NCBI GenBank assembly: GCA_040002995.1
Contig: JBDUDK010000064.1
Location: 1-64,000, forward strand
Direction of reading: 5' to 3'
From: JBDUDK01 sp040002995
Lineage (GTDB): Bacteria; Actinomycetota; Acidimicrobiia; Acidimicrobiales; Ilumatobacteraceae
Length of the DNA stretch: 64,000 nt
Below, one piece after another: positions 51,078-59,713 of this stretch. Position 1 is the stretch's first letter. Each line of letters begins with the position of its first letter. The position numbers and the translations under genes were made by a program. The notes under the pieces were generated by a model. The model made no database searches and was not told the DNA's origin. It was given only the letters and a program-made list of their open reading frames with translations.

Positions 51078-51941
51078 ATGAAGCCAAATTTCTACGGGGA
51101 CCTGTATGCCCCGATCACATGGGCCGCCGTAGGCGACTACAGCGACATCGTCTACGAGACCGCCGAAGGCATCGCCAAGATCACGATCAATCGTCCCGAG
51201 GTGCACAACGCCTTCCGACCCCAGACACTGTTCGAGTTGGCCGATGCGTTCAACCGCGCCCGCGACGACGACCACGTCGGCGTGATCATTTTCACCGGAG
51301 CGGGCACCGAGGCCTTCTGTTCCGGTGGCGACCAGCGCATCCGGGGCGACGACGGCTACATCGGCGACGACGCTGTTGCCAACAAGGGCATCGGCCGGCT
51401 CAACGTTCTCGACCTGCAGGTGCAGATCCGCCGCACTCCCAAGCCGGTCGTGGCGATGGTGGCCGGGTGGGCGATCGGTGGGGGCCACGTCCTCCACGTG
51501 GTCTGCGATCTCACAGTCGCGGCCGACAACGCGCGCTTCGGCCAGACCGGCCCGCGAGTGGGATCGTTCGACGGCGGCTACGGCTCGGGGCTCCTGGCGC
51601 GCATCGTGGGGCAGAAGAAGGCCCGCGAGATCTGGTACCTGTGCGAGTCCTACGACGCAGGCGAAGCCCTCCAGATGGGCCTCGTCAACAAGGTGGTGCC
51701 TGTAGCTGAGCTCGAACTCGAGACGGTGGCATGGTGTCGCAGGATGCTGCACCACTCGCCGATCGCACTGCGGATGCTGAAAGCGTCGATGAACGCGGCC
51801 GACGACGGCCTGGCCGGCATCCAACAGCTGGCGGGCGACGCGACGATGCTCTTCTACATGACCGAGGAAGCCCAAGAGGGACGCGACGCGTACAACGAGC
51901 GTCGGAACCCGGATTTCGGTAAGTACCCCAAACGCCCGTGA
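51078..51941 (+). CDS. menB: 1,4-dihydroxy-2-naphthoyl-CoA synthase MenB
   Basis: A 287-residue crotonase-fold enzyme that closes the naphthalene ring. FCSGGDQRIRGDDGYIGDD, RLNVLDLQVQIRRTPKPVVAMVAGWAIGGGH, RFGQTGPRVGSFDGGYGSGLLARIVGQKKAREIW and the C-terminal RNPDFGKYPKRP are MenB-specific rather than general enoyl-CoA hydratase blocks. It lies 13 bp before menA and divergent from menE. Confidence 0.95.
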   Translation: MKPNFYGDLYAPITWAAVGDYSDIVYETAEGIAKITINRPEVHNAFRPQTLFELADAFNRARDDDHVGVIIFTGAGTEAFCSGGDQRIRGDDGYIGDDAVANKGIGRLNVLDLQVQIRRTPKPVVAMVAGWAIGGGHVLHVVCDLTVAADNARFGQTGPRVGSFDGGYGSGLLARIVGQKKAREIWYLCESYDAGEALQMGLVNKVVPVAELELETVAWCRRMLHHSPIALRMLKASMNAADDGLAGIQQLAGDATMLFYMTEEAQEGRDAYNERRNPDFGKYPKRP

Positions 51942-51954
51942 TTGGGTTGAGCGC

Positions 51955-52818
51955 GTGAACAAGTGGGTCCTCGGAGCGCGTCCCCGCACGTGGCCGGCCG
52001 CGGTGGTGCCCGTGCTCGTCGGTACCGCATGTGCGCACGGTGTCGCTCCCGTGATTTGGTGGCGCGCCGGCGCAGCGCTGGTGGTGGCGCTGTCGATCCA
52101 GGTGATGACGAACTATGTGAACGATGTCGCCGACGGCGTCCGCGGTACCGATACAACCAGGGTTGGGCCCGTACGCCTCGTGGCGGGCGGCCTGGCGACG
52201 GCATCGGCGGTCAAACGAGCAGCGGCGTTGGCCGCGGTTATCGCCGCCGCGGCCGGTATCGCACTGACGGTTGCGGTCGGGCCTGAGCTGCTCGCGGTTG
52301 GGGCCGCTAGCATCGGGGCGGGCTATCTCTACACGGGCGGTTCCAAACCGTACGGCTACTACGGGTTCGGCGAGCTCTTCGTCTTCATATTCTTCGGCCT
52401 GGTCGCCACCGTCTTCTCGACGTATGTGCAAACCGAACGAGTCACAGGGCTGTCGCTCGCCGCGGCCGTGCCCGTCGGACTGCTGTGTACCGCCATCCTC
52501 GTGGCCAACAACCTGCGCGACATTCCCACGGACCGTGTGGCCGGAAAGCGCACGCTCGCCGTTCGTCTTGGCGATCACGCGACTCGAATCCTCTACGGCG
52601 CGCTCGTCGGGTTGTCCTTCGTAGTCGGGGCACTGGTGGCCGCGGCGCGGCCGTGGGCGCTGCTTTCGATAGCTGCCCTCGTGCTCGCGCTCCCGCTTGT
52701 CCGCACGGTCGCTCGCGGCGCCGCCGGCAGATCGTTGATACCCGTCCTCGGGGGAACCGCGCGCCTGCAGCTCGTGTACGGGAGTCTGTTCGCGGTGGGT
52801 CTCTGGCTCAGCGGTTGA
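51955..52818 (+). CDS. menA: 1,4-dihydroxy-2-naphthoate polyprenyltransferase MenA
   Basis: A 287-residue UbiA-family membrane prenyltransferase with about 8-9 helices. ARPRTWPAAVVPVLVG starts the protein, NYVNDVADGVRGTD is the first Asp-rich Mg-diphosphate motif and NNLRDIPTDRVAGKRTLAVRLG the second. It attaches the isoprenoid chain to DHNA at the membrane. GTG start. The 3' end overlaps the convergent menH by 11 bp. Confidence 0.94.
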   Translation: MNKWVLGARPRTWPAAVVPVLVGTACAHGVAPVIWWRAGAALVVALSIQVMTNYVNDVADGVRGTDTTRVGPVRLVAGGLATASAVKRAAALAAVIAAAAGIALTVAVGPELLAVGAASIGAGYLYTGGSKPYGYYGFGELFVFIFFGLVATVFSTYVQTERVTGLSLAAAVPVGLLCTAILVANNLRDIPTDRVAGKRTLAVRLGDHATRILYGALVGLSFVVGALVAAARPWALLSIAALVLALPLVRTVARGAAGRSLIPVLGGTARLQLVYGSLFAVGLWLSG

Positions 52819-53569
52819 TCTCTGCGAGCCACTCGCGCAGGAGAGCCACAAACCGGGCCGGCTGTTCCAAGTGCGCGGCGTGCCCGGCGTCCTGCACCGC
52901 AGCGAAGCGGGCGTTCTCGCCGATTCCCATCGCGAGTCTGTGTCCCAGAGCGACGTACTTCGCGTCGCGGTCGCCCGCTACCACCAGCACGGGCATCGCC
53001 AGCGAGGGGAGGGCGCCCCACAACGGCTGCTGGCTGCCCGTGCCGGCCAGGCGGAGGCTCGACGCCAAACCCTCGGCCGTGTTGCGCCGTCGTTCGTCGA
53101 GAGCGGCCTCATCGCGCGGCAGCGACGCGAAGAGCGGCTGCGCGAGCCAGCGAGTCAGGAAGGCGTCCACGCCGTCGCGCTCGATGTCGTCGGCCAGCCG
53201 CGCGTCGGCTTCCCGCCGGGCGTCGCGCTCCACATCGTCCTCGATTCCACCGGTCGCGCCGACGAGCACGAGCGCGCGCACGAGGTCGGGTTGGGCCAAA
53301 GCGAGGTGCAGCGCGAGCCGTCCCCCCATCGAGTAGCCGACGTAGGCCGCCTCACCGCCCGCTTGGCCCAGAAGCTCAGCACCGTCGCGCAAGGCGGCGC
53401 GCGTCGACGCTGAGGCACCGTGACCCGGAGCGTCCACGAGCACAACCAGCCGATCTCGCGCAAGATCCGTTGCGATCTGCGACCAGGAGCGCCCGGTCTG
53501 CGTGAAGCCGTGGACCAGTACGAGACGCGGGTGTTTGGCGTCCCCCAGATGCTCGACGGCGAGGCCCAC
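52808..53569 (-). CDS. menH: alpha/beta hydrolase, probable SHCHC synthase MenH
   Basis: A 253-residue alpha/beta hydrolase. VLVHGFTQTGRSW is the oxyanion region, S80 in VGYSMGGRLALHLAL the nucleophile (MenH-like VGYS[ML]GGR), Asp in VVAGDRDAKY and His in DAGHAAHLEQP complete the triad. Its place between menA and menD supports MenH (2-succinyl-6-hydroxy-2,4-cyclohexadiene-1-carboxylate synthase). GTG 53569 was chosen as other in-frame starts overlap the divergent menD; GTG 53599 is possible. Confidence 0.8.
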   Translation of the reverse strand: MGLAVEHLGDAKHPRLVLVHGFTQTGRSWSQIATDLARDRLVVLVDAPGHGASASTRAALRDGAELLGQAGGEAAYVGYSMGGRLALHLALAQPDLVRALVLVGATGGIEDDVERDARREADARLADDIERDGVDAFLTRWLAQPLFASLPRDEAALDERRRNTAEGLASSLRLAGTGSQQPLWGALPSLAMPVLVVAGDRDAKYVALGHRLAMGIGENARFAAVQDAGHAAHLEQPARFVALLREWLAEINR

Positions 53570-53588
53570 CGGGCCAAGATAGGCACCG

Positions 53589-55280
53589 ATGGCCGTCACC
53601 GCCGCTGCCACGTTCTGCGCGACTCTGGTCGACGAGTGGGTGCGTTGTGGTGTGCGAGTCGCGTTCATCGCCCCGGGATCGCGGTCGACACCGATGGGGG
53701 TCGCTCTTGCGGCGCACCCTCGGATCACTGTCCACGTACATGTCGACGAGCGTGGTGCATCGTTCATGGCCCTCGGCGCGGCCCTTCCGAGCGGCATGCC
53801 GTCGGTGGTGCTCTGCACGAGCGGGACGGCGGCGGCCGAGTTTCATGCCGCGGTGATCGAGGCCCATCAGAGCGAGACGCCCCTGCTGGTCTGCACGGCC
53901 GACCGGCCACCAGAGCTTCGCGACACCAGCGCCCCACAAACCATCGACCAGGTCCGGTTGTTCGGTCCCGCCGTTCGGTGGTTTCACGATCCCGGCGTGC
54001 CCGACGCGACCGTGGCCGGCACGTGGCGCGGGCTTGCGGCCCGGGCGTTCGTTGAGGCCACCCGGCCCCGTCCGGGCCCTGTGCACCTCAACCTGTCGTT
54101 TCGCGATCCGCTCGTCGGCGATGCTGGGCCGCTGCCCCCGGGCCGCGACGGCGACGGCCCGTGGGTCGCCGACCACATGGCCGGAGTGACCATTCCTCCC
54201 GGTCTGCTCGCGCTCGCCGAGGAGCCCCGTGGGGTCATCGTCGCCGGCCGGGGCGCGGGTGACGCCGAGGCCGTGCACGCACTCGCCGATGCGTTCGGCT
54301 GGCCCGTACTTGCCGATCCCGTCAGCGGCTGCCGTCTGCCGAGGCGAACCACGATCGCCGCATTCGACTCGCTGCTGCGTCACGCGTCGTTCGCGACCGA
54401 TCATCGTCCTCGGGTTGTGCTTCGCCTCGGCGCGCCTCCCGCCTCGAAGGTGTTGGCGGAGTGGTTGAAGTCGTCCGACGCGGTGCAGATTGGCGTGCAC
54501 GCCACCTCGGCGTGGATCGACCCGGACCACACCCTCGCCCACCGCATCGTCGCCAACCCTGGGGCGATCTGCCATCTCCTGGCCGGTACTGTGCACGATC
54601 GGGTAGCTACTCCGTGGCTGACGCGTTGGCACCGCGCCGATGCAGCCGCGCAGGAGGCCCTCGACAAGGTCGTCGCGTCGCAAGGGCGACTTACCGAACC
54701 GGGCGTGGCGCGCACCGTGGTCGCGGCACTCGCGGAAGATGCGCATTTGCACGTGTCGTCGTCGATGCCCATCCGCGATGTCGAGTGGTTCGCGGCGCCG
54801 CGCGATCACCTCCGCGTCACGGCCAACCGCGGGGCGAACGGAATCGACGGTGTCACCTCGACCGCGGTCGGCATCGCGCTGGCGCGACCCGGACAACCCA
54901 CCGCTCTGCTCACCGGTGATATCGCGTTCTTGCACGACTCCAGTGCCCTCGTGGGTCTCCGTCGCCGCACCGTCGATCTCGCGATCGTGGTGGTCGACAA
55001 CGACGGTGGCGGCATCTTCTCGTTCTTGCCGCAGGCCGAGGCGCTGCCCGTGGCGGAGTTCGAGTTGCTCTTCGGCACCCCGCACGGGGTCGACATCGGG
55101 GCCGTCGCCCGCGCGCACGACATCGAATTCTGCGACGTTGACACCCCGGCCGCTCTGACGGCCGCGCTTGCGCATCGGGGTACGCGTGTCGTGCGGGTGC
55201 GCACCGACCGGACCCTCAACGTCACTGCGCACGACGCCCTTCATAAGGCGGTGGGTTCGGCTCTCGAGAGTGTGCGCTAG
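53589..55280 (+). CDS. menD: SEPHCHC synthase MenD
   Basis: A 563-residue thiamine-diphosphate enzyme that condenses isochorismate with 2-oxoglutarate. FIAPGSRSTPMGVAL, VHVDERGASFMALGAAL (catalytic Glu) and SGTAAAEFHAAVIEA are the N-terminal MenD blocks; RGANGIDGVTSTAVGIAL, LTGDIAFLHDSSAL and NDGGGIFSFLPQ form the ThDP/Mg site. Starts 20 bp from the divergent menH start and converges on menF with a 6-bp gap. Confidence 0.95.
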   Translation: MAVTAAATFCATLVDEWVRCGVRVAFIAPGSRSTPMGVALAAHPRITVHVHVDERGASFMALGAALPSGMPSVVLCTSGTAAAEFHAAVIEAHQSETPLLVCTADRPPELRDTSAPQTIDQVRLFGPAVRWFHDPGVPDATVAGTWRGLAARAFVEATRPRPGPVHLNLSFRDPLVGDAGPLPPGRDGDGPWVADHMAGVTIPPGLLALAEEPRGVIVAGRGAGDAEAVHALADAFGWPVLADPVSGCRLPRRTTIAAFDSLLRHASFATDHRPRVVLRLGAPPASKVLAEWLKSSDAVQIGVHATSAWIDPDHTLAHRIVANPGAICHLLAGTVHDRVATPWLTRWHRADAAAQEALDKVVASQGRLTEPGVARTVVAALAEDAHLHVSSSMPIRDVEWFAAPRDHLRVTANRGANGIDGVTSTAVGIALARPGQPTALLTGDIAFLHDSSALVGLRRRTVDLAIVVVDNDGGGIFSFLPQAEALPVAEFELLFGTPHGVDIGAVARAHDIEFCDVDTPAALTAALAHRGTRVVRVRTDRTLNVTAHDALHKAVGSALESVR

Positions 55281-55286
55281 CGACGG

Positions 55287-56462
55287 CTACGGCCGCACGA
55301 TTGCGCCCAGCATTGCCTGAAACTTCGCCTGGGTCTCGGCGAGCTCCGCATTGGGGTCGGAGTCGGCAACGACACCCACGCCGGCGAACAAGCGGGCCGA
55401 CGCGCCTTGAATCTCGGCGCACCGGATGGCGACCGCCCAGGTGCCGTTGCCGTCGGCGTCCATCCAACCGACCGCCCCGCCATAGCGGCCGCGATCGAAC
55501 GGCTCGAGTTGTGCGATCAACTCGAGCGCCTTCGCGCGCGGGTGTCCGCCGAGAGCGGGCGTCGGTTGAAGGGCGTGCACCATTTCGAGAACGGGCGGCG
55601 CGGGCGACGACAGGCGACCCTCCACCGCGCTGCCCAAGTGCTGGACGTTGGCGACGGTGACGATCGTGGGTTCGGCCTCCCAGTCGAGGTAGCTGCACCA
55701 CGGCAACAACGTGTCGTGCACCACCTCGATGACGACGCGGTGCTCGACCTGATCTTTCGTCGACGCGATGAGATCGGCGGCTAGACGTTGATCGGTAGCC
55801 GCGTCACCGGTGCGCGGCGCCGTGCCTGCCAGTGGGTGACTCCGCACGATGTCGCCGTGGCGCGCCACCAGGAGTTCCGGTGAGGCCCCGACGAAACCCT
55901 CGACGCAGTAGCGGTAGCTCGAACCGAACGTGGCGCGCAGACGGAGCAGGATGGCGTGCACGTCGAGGGGGCGATCGGCCCGCACGAAGATGTCGCGAGC
56001 CAGCACGACCTTGGTCAGCCGGCCGGCCACGACGGCATCGCGGCCCGTTACCACGGCCGCGCAGAAGTCGGCGGGATCCATGCCCGGCTCGATGGTGAAT
56101 CCTCCGGCCGTTGCTCTCGGGGCGGGGGTCGGGGCGAGATCCACCTCGGCTTCGTCGATCACCGTGATCCATCGCGTGCCGTCGGCGCCCTTGCCGACGA
56201 CGACTTCGGGGACAATGACCTCACCGGGGGCGTCGGGCCGGAACGGCAGCGCGCCGAACGCGAGCGGGCCGCACCCCGGCTGGCGCACGTCGTCGTCGCG
56301 ATCGATCGAGGCGAGCGCGGTGGCCGCTTCGGTGACGGGCACCCTGGCTGCTATCCCGCGGCCGGCGAATCCCACGTCGTCGCGTACGAAAAGGCAGCCG
56401 TCCCCGCGGCAGAAGCCGTTCAGGTCGACGTCCTCGTCGAGCCGGCGAGTGACCGCGCGCAC
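55287..56462 (-). CDS. menF: isochorismate synthase MenF
   Basis: A 391-residue chorismate-utilising enzyme. KVVLARDIFVRADRPLD, FVGASPELLVARHGDIVRSHPLAGTAPR, EHRVVIEVVHDTL, ALQPTPALGGHPRAKAL and RYGGAVGWMDADGNGTWAVAIR are the family blocks. It makes isochorismate for menaquinone (a siderophore role is also known for this family, but the neighbours favour MenF). GTG 56462 lies 5 nt after the menG stop with GGAGC upstream; longer forms would be antisense to menG reading. Confidence 0.9.
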   Translation of the reverse strand: MRAVTRRLDEDVDLNGFCRGDGCLFVRDDVGFAGRGIAARVPVTEAATALASIDRDDDVRQPGCGPLAFGALPFRPDAPGEVIVPEVVVGKGADGTRWITVIDEAEVDLAPTPAPRATAGGFTIEPGMDPADFCAAVVTGRDAVVAGRLTKVVLARDIFVRADRPLDVHAILLRLRATFGSSYRYCVEGFVGASPELLVARHGDIVRSHPLAGTAPRTGDAATDQRLAADLIASTKDQVEHRVVIEVVHDTLLPWCSYLDWEAEPTIVTVANVQHLGSAVEGRLSSPAPPVLEMVHALQPTPALGGHPRAKALELIAQLEPFDRGRYGGAVGWMDADGNGTWAVAIRCAEIQGASARLFAGVGVVADSDPNAELAETQAKFQAMLGAIVRP

Positions 56463-56467
56463 CGGTG

Positions 56468-57169
56468 TCAGCTCCGCGTGGCCGTGATGAGTTGCGTGAT
56501 TCCTCCGGAGAGCAGGCGGCGCTGCACGTTGTGATAGCCGGCCGCACCCAGCCGTTCGAGCATGTGGGCCGGCGGGGGCAGATAGGCGACGGACTGAGGC
56601 AAATAACGGTACGCGGCGCCGTCGCTGAGCAGCGCGCCGATTCTTGGCACCACGCGGCCGAAGTAGATCTTGTGGCCCCAGCGCAGGATGGGGTTTGGCG
56701 GCGTGGCCACGTCGAGCAGCGCGATGCGACCTTCCACCCGCACGACCCGCGCCAGTTCGTCGAAGAAGGAACCGAGGTCGACGAGATTGCGCAGAGCGAA
56801 GCCGCACGTGGCGCCGTCGAGCCGGCCGGCCTCGAGGGGAAGGCGCAAGATGTCGGCCTGGACGCGCGCCACTCCGCTGCGGTCGGCGGTGAGCATGCCG
56901 AGGGACAGGTCGAACGACAGCGGTCGCTGGCCCGCCTTCGCCAGTTCGACACAGAGATCGCCGGTGCCCGACGCGAGATCGGCCACGAGCGCTCCGTGGG
57001 CCAATCCGAGCGACTCGACCGCGAGCCTTCGCCAGCGCACGTCGAGGCGAAATGTCATCAACCGGTTCACGAGGTCGTACCGGGGCGCTATTGCGTCGAA
57101 CATCGTGCGCACGGCCCGCACTTTCTCCTCGCCCTGGGGAAGGGCCTGGCGGGCCCGCACTCCGCTCAC
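56468..57169 (-). CDS. menG: demethylmenaquinone methyltransferase MenG/UbiE
   Basis: A 233-residue SAM methyltransferase for the last menaquinone step. VRTMFDAIAPRYDLVNRLMTFRLDVRWRR and VADLASGTGDLCVELAKAG (motif I) are the UbiE/Coq5 signatures; LRNLVDLGSFFDELARVVRVEGRIALLDVATP and YRYLPQSV follow. GTG 57169 forms a GTGA overlap with the upstream ligase stop and is preferred over ATG 57202. Confidence 0.93.
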   Translation of the reverse strand: MSGVRARQALPQGEEKVRAVRTMFDAIAPRYDLVNRLMTFRLDVRWRRLAVESLGLAHGALVADLASGTGDLCVELAKAGQRPLSFDLSLGMLTADRSGVARVQADILRLPLEAGRLDGATCGFALRNLVDLGSFFDELARVVRVEGRIALLDVATPPNPILRWGHKIYFGRVVPRIGALLSDGAAYRYLPQSVAYLPPPAHMLERLGAAGYHNVQRRLLSGGITQLITATRS

Positions 57170-58788
57170 GGCCGTGCACTCGAAACGATGCCGCGGGCCC
57201 ACCGGTAGTCGGCTTTGCCCGACGGTGACCGCACGATCTCGTCGACGAATACAAATGCCTTGGGCAGCTTGTAACGGGCGATATGACGTTCGGCCTCGGC
57301 GAGCAAATCAGCCTCGGTCACCGTGTAGGTGTCGCGGACGCGCACGATGGCGATCACTTCGCTGCCCCAGCGTTCGCTGGGACGACCAGCGACCACACAG
57401 TCGTAGACGCCAGGGTGCGCCTTCACCGCGGCCTCGACCTCCTCGGCGAAGATCTTCTCGCCACCGGAGTTGATTGTCTGAGAGTCGCGGCCGTGCAATT
57501 CGATGTGGAGATCCGAGCGGAGGCGGGCACGATCGCCCGGAACTGCATAGCGCACGCCGGCGATCACGGGGTAGGTGCGCTCGGTCTTCGCTTGGTCGTC
57601 GAGGTAGCCGAGCGCCAAGCGCCCGCTCTTGGCCAGCCAGCCGAGATCGTCGTGACCGGGCTCGAGCACTCGATCAAGGTCGGCCGACAGCACGTGATTG
57701 CCGTCCGACCACGGGAAGGTTCCCGTCGTCGCCCCGCCGCCGGCGGAGACCTGCGCGAGTTGCCCGCCCGCCTCCGATGATCCGAGGCCGTCGACGATGA
57801 TGAGCGCGGGGAGGTGTGAGAGCAGTTCGTCTTTCAGCGGGGCGGAGAGTGGCGCACCGCCGGACAGCACCACCGACAGACTCGTCAGGTCGTAGACGTG
57901 GCGGTCGAGTTCATCGAGCAGGGGCCGGGCGAACGCGTCACCGACGATGAGGAGAAACGACAGGTGCTCGCGTTCGATCAGGCCCCACAAATCTGCCGGG
58001 TCGAGCCGTTCGGGAACGTCTTGAATGAAGATGGTGCCGCCGAGGTTCCACGTCCGCATGCTCATCCAATGGCCCGCGCCGTGCATGAACGGCGGGGCCA
58101 GCACGGCACGGAGCGGGGCACTCGCCTCGGCGACCGCCTCCTCGAGCGTGGTGGCGTCAGCCGAGCCGCCGAAGCACGACACCCACGCGTCGCCCTGACG
58201 CCAGAGGACACCTTTGGGCATGCCCGTCGTCCCACCGGTGTAGAGGATGTACAAGTCGTCGGACGAAGGGCACACCGGTGGACGCTCCGGTGACGACGTT
58301 GCGAGCGCATCTTCGTACCAAACGGCTCCGTCGAGCAGCCCGTTGCCGGAGTCGTCGGCGACCTGTAGGAAAACCTCGAGTGTCGGGACGTGTTCGCGCA
58401 CGGCATCGAGCAACGGTGCGAACGCCGAGTGCGACACGATGGCTCGCGCCCGCGCGTCGTTCAGGAGATAGATGAGTTCGTCGGCGACGTAGCGGTAGTT
58501 GACGTTGAAGGGCGCGACCCGCGCCTTGAACGCGCCCAGCATCGATTCGAGGTACTCGTTGCCGTTGTAGAGATAGATCGCAAGGTGGTCTTGCCCCGAC
58601 TGCCAGTTCGCGAGCTCCGACCGTTCGGTGTGGCAGCCGAGTCCTCGGTCATGGAGGTAGTTGGCGAGCCGTCGCGTGCGGTCGGTGACGTCGGCCCACG
58701 TGAGGCGACGGTCGTGAAACACCAGACACTCCTCGTCGGGACGCGTGGCCGCGATGGCCTCGTGAACATCCCCGACGGCCAGAGCCAT
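57166..58788 (-). CDS. acyl-CoA synthetase (ANL superfamily)
   Basis: A 540-residue adenylate-forming ligase. P-loop LYILYTGGTTGMPKGVLW, DGLGSSEAGGQ, SQTINSGGEKIFAEEVEAAVKAHPGVYDCVV and the C-terminal SPSGKADYRWAR lysine. The A5 and A7 motifs are diverged (KSGRLALGYLDD, GDRARLR), as in a group of actinobacterial FadD-like proteins. Substrate unknown. It starts the menG-menF unit, so its product may be co-expressed with menaquinone genes. Confidence 0.9.
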   Translation of the reverse strand: MALAVGDVHEAIAATRPDEECLVFHDRRLTWADVTDRTRRLANYLHDRGLGCHTERSELANWQSGQDHLAIYLYNGNEYLESMLGAFKARVAPFNVNYRYVADELIYLLNDARARAIVSHSAFAPLLDAVREHVPTLEVFLQVADDSGNGLLDGAVWYEDALATSSPERPPVCPSSDDLYILYTGGTTGMPKGVLWRQGDAWVSCFGGSADATTLEEAVAEASAPLRAVLAPPFMHGAGHWMSMRTWNLGGTIFIQDVPERLDPADLWGLIEREHLSFLLIVGDAFARPLLDELDRHVYDLTSLSVVLSGGAPLSAPLKDELLSHLPALIIVDGLGSSEAGGQLAQVSAGGGATTGTFPWSDGNHVLSADLDRVLEPGHDDLGWLAKSGRLALGYLDDQAKTERTYPVIAGVRYAVPGDRARLRSDLHIELHGRDSQTINSGGEKIFAEEVEAAVKAHPGVYDCVVAGRPSERWGSEVIAIVRVRDTYTVTEADLLAEAERHIARYKLPKAFVFVDEIVRSPSGKADYRWARGIVSSARP

Positions 58789-58852
58789 CCGGCGACCCTA
58801 CGCCGCAACCCTGCGCCCTAGCGTGCCCGCGGTGCCTGGATCACACTCGTTT

Positions 58853-59308
58853 TCAGACGTAGTAGCGGAACACGCACTCGGCGACGCACGATGGTTTGGA
58901 CGCGCCTTCCACCTCGAACACGAACTCCATCGTCACCTGAACGCCACCGGTGACGTCCTCTACGCCGAGCAACTTGGCGCCCAGTCGGAGCTTCGACCCG
59001 ACGGGTACCGGCGCGGGGAATCGGACCTTGTTCGCTCCGTAGTTGACGCCCATGGCGATGCCGGTGACCCCGAAGATTTGCGGCGACAGCGAGGGGCCGA
59101 GCGAGAGCGTGAGGTAGCCGTGAGCGATCGGAGCGCCGAACGGTCCGGCCTTGGCTCTCTCGACGTCGATGTGGATCCACTGGTGATCGCCCGTCGCGTC
59201 AGCGAACGCGTTCACTTGCTCCTGCGTGATCGTGACGTAGTCGCTGTAGCCCAGGTGGTCACCGATGTGTTTCTTCAGGCCTTCGATGCCGTTGATGGTG
59301 ATCGTCAT
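58853..59308 (-). CDS. MaoC-like (R)-enoyl-CoA hydratase
   Basis: A 151-residue hot-dog-fold protein with hydratase-2 motif FADATGDHQWIHID (catalytic Asp/His) and APIAHGYLTLSL. Such proteins hydrate enoyl-CoA in fatty acid or sterol breakdown. It lies between two acyl-CoA synthetase genes on different strands, which supports a role in acyl-CoA metabolism. 42 bp separate it from the downstream gap of the membrane protein gene. Confidence 0.9.
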   Translation of the reverse strand: MTITINGIEGLKKHIGDHLGYSDYVTITQEQVNAFADATGDHQWIHIDVERAKAGPFGAPIAHGYLTLSLGPSLSPQIFGVTGIAMGVNYGANKVRFPAPVPVGSKLRLGAKLLGVEDVTGGVQVTMEFVFEVEGASKPSCVAECVFRYYV

Positions 59309-59350
59309 GGCCGCATCCTGACAGACGCGCCGGCGGGCGCGCGCCGCCCG

Positions 59351-59713
59351 TTAGCGAAACCAGATGCGCTGGTAGTCGCGGCTCATCGGATGCACGAGGA
59401 CAGCTACGAGGGCGACGGCGAACAGGAAGGGCACGAGCTCGGTGAACTGGACCAGACCGGTGAGGCCGGCGAGCAGCACGATCAACGCGACCCGTATCAC
59501 CGCGACGAAGACCCCGAGAAAGTACCCCCACCGCTTCTCGTTGGCGATTCCGAATGCGCCGGCGCCTTCGCCGAGCGCGATCGCGGCCAGTGCTGGATTT
59601 CCGAGGGCGCCGCCGATGATGCCGAACACCGCGTTGAGGTACAGCAGGAACATCGAGATCTGGAGGGTCTGCGGCAACGACGGATTCCACCACCGAGTGG
59701 GCTCTGACGCCAT
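59351..59713 (-). CDS. small membrane protein of unknown function
   Basis: A 120-residue protein with about four hydrophobic segments (roughly 17-37, 40-52, 58-78, 84-107). The start MASEPTRWWNPSLPQTLQ is polar and aromatic-rich. No family is recognised. Its ATG and that of the divergent nucleotidyltransferase share the palindrome CATG (59711-59714), so one or both promoters must lie within the other gene or one transcript is leaderless. Confidence 0.7.
   Translation of the reverse strand: MASEPTRWWNPSLPQTLQISMFLLYLNAVFGIIGGALGNPALAAIALGEGAGAFGIANEKRWGYFLGVFVAVIRVALIVLLAGLTGLVQFTELVPFLFAVALVAVLVHPMSRDYQRIWFR

Noticed and set aside
53376..55244. A 622-codon minus-strand frame opposite menD
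   Set aside because: No recognisable motif, Arg/Gly-rich translation, and it covers an intact menD with all ThDP motifs.
56463..57254. N-terminal extension of menF across menG
   Set aside because: The frame upstream of GTG 56462 is a shadow of menG on the same strand in another frame and has no isochorismate-synthase similarity.
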